From an uncultured Ruminococcus sp. (GTDB lineage Bacteria > Bacillota > Clostridia > Oscillospirales > Acutalibacteraceae), in assembly GCA_902783065.1 (NCBI GenBank), contig CACZPV010000265.1, forward strand, positions 1-7,481: a stretch of 7,481 nt of DNA. The letters run 5' to 3'. The notes below the pieces were generated by a model. It did no database searches. It was not told where the DNA came from and was given only the letters and a program-made list of their open reading frames with translations. The translations under genes and the position numbers were made by a program. Below are positions 1-5,814 of this stretch, piece by piece; positions within the stretch are counted from its first letter, which is position 1; every line of letters begins with the position of its first letter.

Positions 1-757
1 AGGCGCCGGTATTCAAGCAGATATAAAAACGATCACAATTAACGGAGTATATGCTATGAGTGCGGTTACTGCACTTACAGCACAGAATACCACCGGGGTA
101 CGTGCCGTGTACGAGGTTTCACCGGAATTTCTCAGGCACCAGATCGATGCAGTTTTTGAGGATATCAGACCGGATGCAGTAAAAATCGGAATGGTATCAT
201 CTATGGCGCTTATAGGAACAATTGCCGAAAGACTGAATTACTACAAAGCGGAGAATATCGTCGTAGATCCCGTTATGGTTGCGACCAGCGGAGCGAGGCT
301 TATTGCGGAGGATGCTGTGCAGGCACTAAAAGAAATGCTTCTGCCCATTGCTAAGGTGATAACACCCAATATACCCGAAGCAGAAGTCCTTGCAGATATG
401 AGAATTAGTGACCGTGACAGTATGGCTTATGCAGCCGAAATTATCGATGGACGCTATAATGCCGCCGTACTGGTAAAGGGAGGGCATAGTATCAGTGATG
501 CAACGGATGTTCTTTGCCGTGAAGGTGTGTTTACAACATTTGAGGGCAAGCGTATTGATAATCCCAATACACACGGAACAGGCTGTACTCTTTCATCGGC
601 AATTGCCGCAAACCTTGCAAAAGGTTATAATGTGGAACAGGCAGTCGAAAAGGTAAAAGCTTACATATCAGGCGCACTTGATGCAATGCTTGATCTTGGA
701 AAAGGCTCGGGTCCAATGGATCACGGATTCGATTATAACGGTCAGTTCAAAAACTGA
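1..757 (+). CDS. thiD: Hydroxymethylpyrimidine/phosphomethylpyrimidine kinase ThiD (5'-truncated by window edge)
   Basis: ThiD phosphorylates HMP and then HMP-P to HMP-PP, the pyrimidine half of thiamine, in the cytoplasm (ribokinase-like family). The frame is open from base 2, reading GAGIQADIKTITINGVYAMS, the usual ThiD N-terminal substrate-binding stretch. The real start therefore lies left of the window and the ATG at 56 is internal; about 15 residues (normally ..ALTIAGSDSSG) are missing. Further ThiD marks are DPVMVATSG (266-292), VLVKGGH (470-490) and the phosphate-binding NTHGTGC loop, whose GTGC is encoded at 575-586 and carries the family's catalytic Cys. 251 residues are visible, which fits a full length near 266. 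thiC follows 59 bases downstream on the same strand, so the two are likely one operon. Nothing suggests damage; only the window edge truncates it. Confidence 0.96.
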   Translation, partial: GAGIQADIKTITINGVYAMSAVTALTAQNTTGVRAVYEVSPEFLRHQIDAVFEDIRPDAVKIGMVSSMALIGTIAERLNYYKAENIVVDPVMVATSGARLIAEDAVQALKEMLLPIAKVITPNIPEAEVLADMRISDRDSMAYAAEIIDGRYNAAVLVKGGHSISDATDVLCREGVFTTFEGKRIDNPNTHGTGCTLSSAIAANLAKGYNVEQAVEKVKAYISGALDAMLDLGKGSGPMDHGFDYNGQFKN

Positions 758-777
758 GGAAACACTGATTAAATTCA
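757..777 (+). repeat. AGGAAAC-type stop-proximal repeat, copy 1
   Basis: The stretch begins AGGAAACACTGATT on the last base of the thiD stop and ends TTCA. It matches 2134-2153 (AGGAAACCCTGATTGATTCA) over about 20 bases with one substitution in the first 14 and a small indel and change near the end. An imperfect stem ACTGA/TCAGT (764-768/775-779) lies at its right end, with no T-run. It fills much of the thiD-thiC gap, in which I see no promoter or riboswitch. Confidence 0.5.
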
Positions 778-816
778 GTAGTCCCCTTAAATAAATGCTT
801 GAAAGGAAAAATAATT

Positions 817-2130
817 ATGAGAACGTACAAAACACAGATGGAAGCCGCTAAAAAGGGTATTATCACACCCGAAATGAGAATTGTTGCTGAAAAGGAATAT
901 ACTACTCCGGAAAAGGTTATGGAATCGGTAGCAAAGGGAGAAGTTGCTATTCCCTGCAATATTAACCACAAATCTATTTCCCCCGAAGGAATCGGTGCCG
1001 GAATGAGGACAAAGATTAATGTGAATTTAGGGATTTCCGGCGACTGCAAGAACTATGATGTGGAAATGCAGAAGGTAGATATGGCACTTAAATTTGGTGC
1101 AGAAGCTATTATGGATCTTAGTAATTACGGTAAGACAAATACTTTTCGCAGAGAGCTGATAGAAAAATCTCCCGCTATGATAGGAACTGTACCAATGTAT
1201 GATGCGATCGGATATCTTGAAAAAGATCTTCTCGAAATCAGTGCAGAAGATTTTCTTAAAGTAGTTCGTGCCCATGCAGAAGAAGGCGTGGATTTTATGA
1301 CAATTCATGCAGGTATTAACCGCCGTGCTGTAGAAGCTTTTATGCGTGACAAAAGAAAGATGAATATAGTATCCAGAGGCGGATCTCTGCTTTTTGCATG
1401 GATGATGATGACCGGAAACGAAAATCCGTTTTACGAATATTATGATAAGGTTCTTGATATTCTGGAAGAATATGATGTCACGATCAGTCTTGGGGATGCA
1501 CTCCGTCCCGGCTGCATTGATGATGCCACCGATGCAGGTCAGATTTCGGAACTGATTGAACTGGGGGCGCTTACAGAAAGAGCATGGGAGAGAAATGTAC
1601 AGGTTATGGTTGAAGGTCCCGGACATATGGCAATGAACGAAATAGAAGCCAATATGAAGCTTCAGAAACGAATTTGCCATAATGCGCCATTTTATGTGCT
1701 TGGTCCACTTGTAACGGATATTTTCCCCGGCTACGATCATATTACTTCGGCAATCGGCGGGGCTATTGCAGCAGCGAGCGGAGCAGATTTTCTGTGTTAT
1801 GTAACTCCGGCGGAACACCTCAGACTGCCTGATCTGAATGATGTAAAAGAAGGCATTATTGCAAGCAGAATAGCCGCTCATGCAGCTGATATTGCAAAGG
1901 GTGTTCCACATGCAAGAGATAAGGATAATGAAATGGCAGAAGCACGTCATAAGGTTGATTGGGATGAAATGTTCAAGGTAGCTGTCGATCCTGAAAAAGC
2001 AAGAGAATATTTTGAAAGTACTCCTCCGGCGGACAGACACACCTGTTCTATGTGCGGAAAGATGTGTGCTGTAAGAACAACAAATATGATTCTTGAAGGC
2101 AAAACTGTTGAGTTTTGCAGTGAAAAATAA
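817..2130 (+). CDS. thiC: Phosphomethylpyrimidine synthase ThiC (short form)
   Basis: ThiC is a radical-SAM enzyme that rearranges aminoimidazole ribotide into HMP-P, the substrate of ThiD. I chose the ATG at 817 (437 residues): AAGGA at 803-807 lies 9 bases upstream. An in-frame TTG at 799 would put that site inside the gene. The protein is the short form lacking the N-terminal extension of the 631-residue E. coli enzyme. Visible motifs are MTIHAG (161-166), SRGGS (186-190), SLGDALRPG (224-232), EGPGHM (266-271), GPLVTDIFPGYDH (296-308) and YVTPAEHLRLP (328-338). By homology H270 and H334 are the zinc ligands; their spacing of 64 matches what I recall for characterised ThiC. The C-terminal cluster motif is C410-X2-C413-X3-C417 (2044-2067). 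A ThiC paralogue of the benzimidazole (BzaF/BzaA/BzaB) type cannot be excluded from sequence alone, but adjacent thiD favours thiamine synthesis. Confidence 0.95.
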   Translation: MRTYKTQMEAAKKGIITPEMRIVAEKEYTTPEKVMESVAKGEVAIPCNINHKSISPEGIGAGMRTKINVNLGISGDCKNYDVEMQKVDMALKFGAEAIMDLSNYGKTNTFRRELIEKSPAMIGTVPMYDAIGYLEKDLLEISAEDFLKVVRAHAEEGVDFMTIHAGINRRAVEAFMRDKRKMNIVSRGGSLLFAWMMMTGNENPFYEYYDKVLDILEEYDVTISLGDALRPGCIDDATDAGQISELIELGALTERAWERNVQVMVEGPGHMAMNEIEANMKLQKRICHNAPFYVLGPLVTDIFPGYDHITSAIGGAIAAASGADFLCYVTPAEHLRLPDLNDVKEGIIASRIAAHAADIAKGVPHARDKDNEMAEARHKVDWDEMFKVAVDPEKAREYFESTPPADRHTCSMCGKMCAVRTTNMILEGKTVEFCSEK

Positions 2131-2133
2131 TTA

Positions 2134-2153
2134 AGGAAACCCTGATTGATTCA
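2134..2153 (+). repeat. AGGAAAC-type stop-proximal repeat, copy 2
   Basis: AGGAAACCCTGATTGATTCA begins four bases after the thiC stop and matches copy 1 at 757-777. It runs into a small wobble-containing hairpin, CTGATT/AATCGG (2142-2147 with 2156-2161), again without a T-run, so it is not itself a good terminator. Its function is unknown. It may be the end of a small intergenic repeat family. Confidence 0.5.
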
Positions 2154-2185
2154 TTAATCGGCGTTTGAAGTATGGTGTGTCCGAT

Positions 2186-2208
2186 TGCACCAAAAAGGTG
2201 CAGTTTTT
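2186..2208 (+). terminator. Intrinsic terminator after thiC
   Basis: The stem TGCACC (2186-2191) pairs perfectly with GGTGCA (2197-2202) around an AAAAA loop. One G and then five Ts (2204-2208) follow. It lies 55 bases past the thiC stop and probably ends the thiD-thiC transcript. The stem is short (6 bp), so read-through is possible. Confidence 0.75.
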
Positions 2209-2227
2209 CTGCCCATCTCCTGTCCAC

Positions 2228-2246
2228 CTTCCCTCTGGGAAGAGGG
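2228..2246. repeat. C/G-rich inverted repeat with two alternative stems
   Basis: CTTCCC (2228-2233) pairs with GGGAAG (2237-2242) over a 3-base loop. Alternatively CCCTC (2231-2235) pairs with GAGGG (2242-2246). The two stems exclude each other. The sequence has the look of the short inverted CCCTC/GAGGG repeats common between genes in clostridial genomes, but only one copy is in this window, so repeat status is a guess. Confidence 0.4.
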
Positions 2247-2260
2247 AGAAATTAAGGAAC

Positions 2261-2278
2261 GGCAGCATGCATGCTGCC
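2261..2278. repeat. Perfect 18-base palindrome
   Basis: GGCAGCATGCATGCTGCC equals its own reverse complement over all 18 bases. It lies between the thiC terminator and the next promoter, about 155 bases upstream of the -35. It could be a dimeric repressor site, a cruciform, or a relic of a repeat element. No T-run follows, so it is not a classical terminator. Confidence 0.6.
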
Positions 2279-2431
2279 TGAACAGACTATCAACTTCACG
2301 GATTCAGGTTAAAAATAATACATTTATAAAATTTTTTCCATTTTTGGTGTAAAAATATACAAAACTGTTTTCTGTTATTAGGTGATTGAAGTTGGTTTTG
2401 TATAATTGTTTGGCACTCGGATGATTTTTGA

Positions 2432-2460
2432 TTGACATGCGCAGCAGAATGATTTATAAT
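2432..2460 (+). promoter_or_regulatory. Consensus sigma-A promoter for the DUF5684-like gene
   Basis: TTGACA (2432-2437) and TATAAT (2455-2460) both match the housekeeping consensus perfectly and are separated by 17 bases, the optimal spacing. The transcript should start near 2467 and reach the ATG at 2577 after about 110 nt. Strong expression, or tight control by a repressor, is likely. No operator is identifiable with confidence. Confidence 0.88.
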
Positions 2461-2466
2461 AAGGGT

Positions 2467-2576
2467 GTCGATAAGTGTGTTCTTTCGGCATAACCGGTTA
2501 TTGATTGACGACGGCAAGTCAGAGGAATGTAAAATTTTGAAAGCCTGGTTGTTTATACAGGCGAAAGGAGAAAAAT
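2467..2576 (+). promoter_or_regulatory. Long 5' leader with candidate hairpins
   Basis: The leader holds a 12-base palindrome ATAACCGGTTAT (2490-2501), a small TGAC/GTCA stem (2506-2509/2518-2521) and GCCTG/CAGGC (2543-2547/2558-2562, 10-base loop). The last lies one base upstream of the ribosome site AAAGGAG (2564-2570). A competing pairing joins GTCGATAA (2467-2474) to TTATTGAT (2498-2505) with two G-U pairs and would disrupt the palindrome. It matches no riboswitch class I can recall. A regulatory role is inference. Confidence 0.4.
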
Positions 2577-2981
2577 ATGGGTTATTCGTATTCAAGTGAT
2601 GTGGATTCCGCTGCTATGGCTGCTGCTGGCGGTATGATGGTGGTTTACTCCATCATAGCTATAGTTTTTGCAGTTATTGTACTTGTTGCTATGTGGAAGC
2701 TCTTTGCCAAGGCTGGCAGACCGGGTTGGGCTGCTATAGTTCCGATTTATAATGCGTATGTTCTTTTCGATATTGTTTACGGCAACGGTATCAAGTTCCT
2801 TCTTTGCTGTGTTCCGATTCTTAATGCAATTGTATCAATTGCTTTGTATATCAGACTTGCTCAGGTTTATGGTAAGGGTGCAGGTTTTGGTATTGCAATG
2901 CTGTTATTCCCGTATGTATGTTTACCGATGCTTGCATTCGGACAGTCAGAATATCAGGGACCGGTAGATTCGTTTATCTGA
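2577..2981 (+). CDS. Small three-helix membrane protein, DUF5684-like
   Basis: This 134-residue integral membrane protein has unknown function. The start is secure: AAAGGAG (2564-2570) ends 6 bases before the ATG. A short polar N-terminus precedes a first helix at about residues 20-43. A conserved-looking segment follows, KAGRPGWAAIVPIYNAY (45-61), which I associate with the DUF5684 family (GW..IIPIYN pattern). A second helix lies at about 72-95 with the family-like P-N of VPILN. GKGAGFGIAMLLFPY then leads into a third helix ending LAFGQSEYQG (119-128). The family is often annotated as hypothetical or signal-peptidase-associated, but no catalytic Ser-Lys pair is evident here. It stands alone between its own promoter and a strong terminator, so context gives no pathway. 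The family call is from memory of the pattern. Confidence 0.85.
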   Translation: MGYSYSSDVDSAAMAAAGGMMVVYSIIAIVFAVIVLVAMWKLFAKAGRPGWAAIVPIYNAYVLFDIVYGNGIKFLLCCVPILNAIVSIALYIRLAQVYGKGAGFGIAMLLFPYVCLPMLAFGQSEYQGPVDSFI

Positions 2982-3032
2982 TTTAGGTTAAAATCTGGAT
3001 TAAATTAAAAACTTGCCTGCGTCATTAATGCT

Positions 3033-3067
3033 AAAACGGACGGGAGATGTGTTCTCCCGTCCGTTTT
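3033..3067. terminator. Bidirectional intrinsic terminator between convergent genes
   Basis: A perfect 15-bp stem is formed by 3033-3047 (AAAACGGACGGGAGA) and 3053-3067 (TCTCCCGTCCGTTTT) with a 5-base TGTGT loop. The A/T ends give a short T-run on either strand, so it can stop both the DUF5684-like transcript from the left and the peptidase transcript from the right. Confidence 0.93.
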
Positions 3068-3082
3068 CATTATCATGATAAA

Positions 3083-4771
3083 TCAGAGCTTATTATTTTT
3101 AAGCCAGTTTTCGGCTGCTTGTGCAACTTCTTTTAATGCGTTTTCATCAAATGGAGATTTAAGACCTGCTGTTTCTATAAGTTCCGTAAAGGTTTGTGTG
3201 CCTGCTTTTTGAACAAGGTTCATATAACGCTTCCATGCTTCATCGTAACTGCTTTGCATTATAACCCAGAATTCCAGTGCAGCAGTCTGTGCAAGACAAT
3301 AGTCTATATAATAGAATGGATTTTCGTAAATATGAATTTGCCGCTGCCAGCCTTTTCCCTCGCCGTAGAAGGGCGAGCCGTCAAGTTTCAGCCATGGCAT
3401 ATATACACTTAGAAGTTTTCTCCAGATATCATGTCTTTGTTCGGGTGTGATATCGGGATTTTCATAAACAAGATGCTGAAAATGATCCACCATAGTGCCG
3501 TAGGGAATAAAGGTAATAGCACTGAAAAGATGACTGTAGCGGAACTTTTTGCTGTCTTTTCCAAAAAACTGATCGCTTTTTTTCCAGCCGAAAAACTCCA
3601 TTGTCATTGAGTGGATTTCGCATGATTCGAGGGTCGGGCTCTGATTTGCTGAGGGAACAATATTTCTTGCTGAATAGAATGCAAATGCATGACCTGCTTC
3701 ATGAGTAATCACTTCAACATCATCGGCTGTGCCGTTGAAATTAGAGAAAATAAAAGGAACTTTATAATCAGCAAACTGTGTGCAGTAGCCGCCGCCAGCC
3801 TTACCTTTTTTGCTGAGTACGTCCATTAATTCATTTTCAAACATAACGTCGATAAATTCAGCAGTTTCAGGAGATAATTCATGATACAATTCTTTTCCGG
3901 TCTGAAGAATATCCGAAGCATTTCCCTGAGGAACCGGATTGCCGTCACGAAATTTTAATGCGGCATCAGCGAAGCTGAGAGGATAACTCATACCGGTACG
4001 TTCGGTTTGTTCTTTGTAAAGTTTGTCTGCAATCGGAACAATATATCTGACAACAGCCTTTCGGAACTGCGCGATATCCTCAGGGGTATAGCAGTTTCTT
4101 GTCATTTGCAGATATCCGAGTTTTACAAAGTTATCATATCCAAGCTTTTTGGACATTTTATCCCTCAGATGCACCATTTTATCATAAATATTATCCAGCT
4201 CTGCGCCGTGTTCACTGTAAAAGAGTCCTTCGGCAAGCCATGCACGACGGCGAATATCATCATTTGCTGACTCTTTGAACGGATTCATCTGTGAGATTGT
4301 CCGTTTTTCGCCTTCAAATTCGATTTGCGCCGATGCCAGCAGTTTTTGATAGGCGGTTTCAAGCTTATTGGTTTCCTGAGTTTCGGGGATTATTTCCGGG
4401 GAGAAAGATTTCAGGAAAATTTCACCGTTAATGAACATCAGTTTTCCGTATTTTTCTTTAAATTGAGTACGAAATCTGCTGTCAACGAGCAATTTTATAA
4501 AGCTCTGTTCCAATTCCGCAAAAACAGGTGACTGCTCGTCAATATAATTAACTTCATTTTCGTAAAATTGATCTGTGGTATCTATACTGTTTCTCGTGTA
4601 GGCAAGGCTCATCATGGTATCAATATGTGATACCACTCGATCCCAGTCAAGAAAGGCTTTTTCTGCTTCTTCAAAAGTTTCGGCAGATAAAAATGCATCT
4701 TTGATTTCTTGTGCATTCACTTTTGCCTGTCCGATATCCGGTCTTTCATATTTCATTTCGGAAAATTTCAT
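3083..4771 (-). CDS. M3 family zinc oligoendopeptidase
   Basis: This is a cytoplasmic zinc metallopeptidase that cleaves short peptides; there is no signal peptide. It has 562 residues, matching the PepF-related M3 subgroup annotated as M3 family oligoendopeptidase (classic PepF is near 600). The zinc site is visible: H357-E358-A-G-H361 (encoded 3703-3689) with the third ligand E385 in CEIHSM, 24 residues downstream as expected for M3. The C-terminal NPFYYIDY (484-491) is the family's tyrosine-rich substrate-binding stretch. The start is supported by CAGGAG (4784-4779), 7 bases upstream of the ATG. The gene ends just before the shared terminator at 3033-3067. Upstream on the same strand lie tandem hairpins and a YetJ-like gene. 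I see no convincing own promoter in the 132-base gap. A role in peptide turnover or nutrition is likely; the substrate is unknown. Confidence 0.94.
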   Translation of the reverse strand: MKFSEMKYERPDIGQAKVNAQEIKDAFLSAETFEEAEKAFLDWDRVVSHIDTMMSLAYTRNSIDTTDQFYENEVNYIDEQSPVFAELEQSFIKLLVDSRFRTQFKEKYGKLMFINGEIFLKSFSPEIIPETQETNKLETAYQKLLASAQIEFEGEKRTISQMNPFKESANDDIRRRAWLAEGLFYSEHGAELDNIYDKMVHLRDKMSKKLGYDNFVKLGYLQMTRNCYTPEDIAQFRKAVVRYIVPIADKLYKEQTERTGMSYPLSFADAALKFRDGNPVPQGNASDILQTGKELYHELSPETAEFIDVMFENELMDVLSKKGKAGGGYCTQFADYKVPFIFSNFNGTADDVEVITHEAGHAFAFYSARNIVPSANQSPTLESCEIHSMTMEFFGWKKSDQFFGKDSKKFRYSHLFSAITFIPYGTMVDHFQHLVYENPDITPEQRHDIWRKLLSVYMPWLKLDGSPFYGEGKGWQRQIHIYENPFYYIDYCLAQTAALEFWVIMQSSYDEAWKRYMNLVQKAGTQTFTELIETAGLKSPFDENALKEVAQAAENWLKNNKL

Positions 4772-4817
4772 TGTATTACTCCTGTCACTATATGAAAAGT
4801 TTCAATTGTAATTATTA

Positions 4818-4847
4818 GAAACCCGGCTAAGTGAACTGCCGGGTTTC
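4818..4847 (-). terminator. Likely terminator of the YetJ-like gene
   Basis: Read on the minus strand, GAAACCCGGC (4847-4838) pairs perfectly with GCCGGGTTTC (4827-4818) over a 10-base loop. The 10-bp GC-rich stem is followed by TAATAATT rather than a clean T-run. It is thus a plausible but imperfect terminator or attenuator between the YetJ-like gene and the peptidase. Confidence 0.6.
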
Positions 4848-4852
4848 ATCTT

Positions 4853-4865
4853 ATCCGGGTTTCCT
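4853..4865 (-). repeat. AGGAAAC-type repeat, short third copy
   Basis: The minus strand reads AGGAAACCCGGAT, matching the first 13 bases of copy 2 at 2134 with one change (G for T at position 10). It lies 38 bases past the stop of the YetJ-like gene, in the same orientation relative to its upstream gene as copies 1 and 2. The match is short and could be chance. Confidence 0.3.
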
Positions 4866-4886
4866 GCGTGGGCTGCACCCCCGCAG
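4864..4886. repeat. Inverted repeat just after the YetJ-like gene
   Basis: CTGCG (4864-4868) pairs with CGCAG (4882-4886) and, past one mismatch, GGG (4870-4872) pairs with CCC (4878-4880), around a CTGCA loop. It lies 17 bases beyond the stop at 4904-4906. No T-run follows on the minus strand, so it more likely protects or pauses the transcript than ends it. Confidence 0.55.
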
Positions 4887-4903
4887 CTGTTCCATAAATA
4901 GTG

Positions 4904-5761
4904 TTAATCTCTGTTTCTTGCGAAAAGTCTTAAAATATAGAGGAACAAATTGATAAAATCAAGATAAAGCTGAAGTGCTGCAATTATGACTGTTTTTTTC
5001 TGTCTTTCGGGATCCATGAAAGAAGAAGTATAAAAAGCTCTGATTTTTTTTGTATCATATATTGTAAATCCCATAAACAGAGCAATGCCGATTACCGAAA
5101 TAATCAGGTCGCTCATTGGTATGCGGAAAATCAGTGCAATAACCGAATAAATAATTAAACCGATAAGTCCGAACATAAGGATTGGTCCCAATTTGGACAG
5201 ATCCGTCTTGGTAACGGTACCGATAAATGACATAGCACCAAAGATACAGGCTGTGACGGCTATTGCCCAGAAAACAGTGCTCATTTCAAAAATAACCAGA
5301 GTGGGGGCAATCGTTAATCCATTAATGATTGAGTAAGCATAAAAAATCACATAAGCAGCGGTAGAAGTCATTTTTTCCATAAAAAATCCGAGGACAAATA
5401 CCAATAAAACTTCTATGCCGCACAGAATCAAAAACAATTCGATGTGATTGCCGATGAGAGAAAGAGTTGTTTCAGGATTAATTACGGAAAACAATCCTAT
5501 GCCAAAGGTAATTGCCAGACCGATAAACATTTTAGTATAAACCTTGCGTGTAAAATCGGAAAGAGAAAGGGAGCCTTCTGTGTTATAATTCTGCATTGGC
5601 TGCTGATATGAATACCTTTGATCTGCGAAGTTATTCGGGTGTGAATTATGTTCATATGAACCATCATAATACTGATTGGTCTGATAGCTTTGTTGATTGA
5701 TGTTCATACCGCTCAGGTCGGTATAACCATTATTGTTTTGTTTTTTGTCAAAAAATCCCAT
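4904..5761 (-). CDS. BAX inhibitor-1 / YetJ-like membrane protein
   Basis: This is a 285-residue multi-pass membrane protein of the Bax1-I (UPF0005) family, which includes B. subtilis YetJ and E. coli YbhL/YccA; YetJ acts as a pH-sensitive calcium leak channel. I chose the ATG at 5761 because AAAGG (5775-5771) is 9 bases upstream. An ATG at 5770 abuts that site directly and is less likely. About seven helices are visible, at roughly 77-93, 107-127, 135-157, 161-183, 190-212, 218-236 and 257-280. Family marks are IYDTKKI (D236) and the C-terminal ALQLYLDFINLFLYILRLF containing D268; these two Asp are the likely counterparts of the pH-sensing pair in YetJ. Residues 1 to about 66 form a polar tail rich in Asn, Gln and Tyr with no predicted fold. 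The gene lies 53 bases after the solute-binding protein gene and may share its transcript. Confidence 0.93.
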   Translation of the reverse strand: MGFFDKKQNNNGYTDLSGMNINQQSYQTNQYYDGSYEHNSHPNNFADQRYSYQQPMQNYNTEGSLSLSDFTRKVYTKMFIGLAITFGIGLFSVINPETTLSLIGNHIELFLILCGIEVLLVFVLGFFMEKMTSTAAYVIFYAYSIINGLTIAPTLVIFEMSTVFWAIAVTACIFGAMSFIGTVTKTDLSKLGPILMFGLIGLIIYSVIALIFRIPMSDLIISVIGIALFMGFTIYDTKKIRAFYTSSFMDPERQKKTVIIAALQLYLDFINLFLYILRLFARNRD

Positions 5762-5814
5762 AAAAATCATCCTTTCTGAGAAACGTTTTTTTGTGAGCGA
5801 CTTTGTTATTGCGT

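Larger units (their letters stand above)
2131..2576. other. Gene-free stretch between thiC and the DUF5684-like gene
   Basis: No coding region is supported in these 446 bases. In order they hold repeat copy 2 (2134-2153), the thiC terminator (2186-2208), a C/G-rich inverted repeat (2228-2246), a perfect palindrome (2261-2278), an AT-rich tract (about 2310-2347), a consensus promoter (2432-2460) and a leader of about 110 nt. A 99-codon minus-strand frame (2296-2595) covers the promoter and the downstream start and lacks a ribosome site, so it is not called. Confidence 0.75.

Noticed and set aside
799..816. TTG at 799 as the thiC start
   Set aside because: It lies upstream of the AAGGA site at 803-807, which is correctly spaced only for the ATG at 817.
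758..816. TPP riboswitch between thiD and thiC
   Set aside because: The gap is 59 bases, too short for the roughly 100-nt TPP aptamer, and the conserved aptamer motifs are absent.
1027..2040. Long open frame (337 codons) on the minus strand opposite thiC
   Set aside because: It lies wholly inside a thiC with all family motifs, has Cys/His/Ile-rich composition typical of antisense frames, and no ribosome site or family resemblance.
2378..2406. Second -10-like TATAAT at 2401-2406
   Set aside because: The best -35 candidate at 17 bases (TTAGGT) is poor, and there is no proper TGn extension.
2410..2430. TTGGCAC at 2409-2415 as a sigma-54 -24 element
   Set aside because: No GC dinucleotide lies at the required -12 spacing, and a perfect sigma-A promoter is directly downstream.
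2465..2590. Plus-strand frame from a GTG at 2465 through the leader, as a leader peptide
   Set aside because: It has no Shine-Dalgarno before the GTG, begins at or before the predicted transcript start, and runs out of frame into the downstream gene.
2296..2595. 99-codon minus-strand frame in the intergenic region
   Set aside because: No ribosome site, composition of an AT-rich random frame, and it overlaps a perfect promoter and the start of a well-supported gene.
4371..4377. Additional AGGAAAC match inside the peptidase gene
   Set aside because: Only about 8 bases match, in coding sequence, without the CTGATT continuation; consistent with chance.
4787..4792. Minus-strand TATAGT as a -10 for the peptidase gene
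   Set aside because: No acceptable -35 lies 16-18 bases upstream, and transcription would begin inside the ribosome site.
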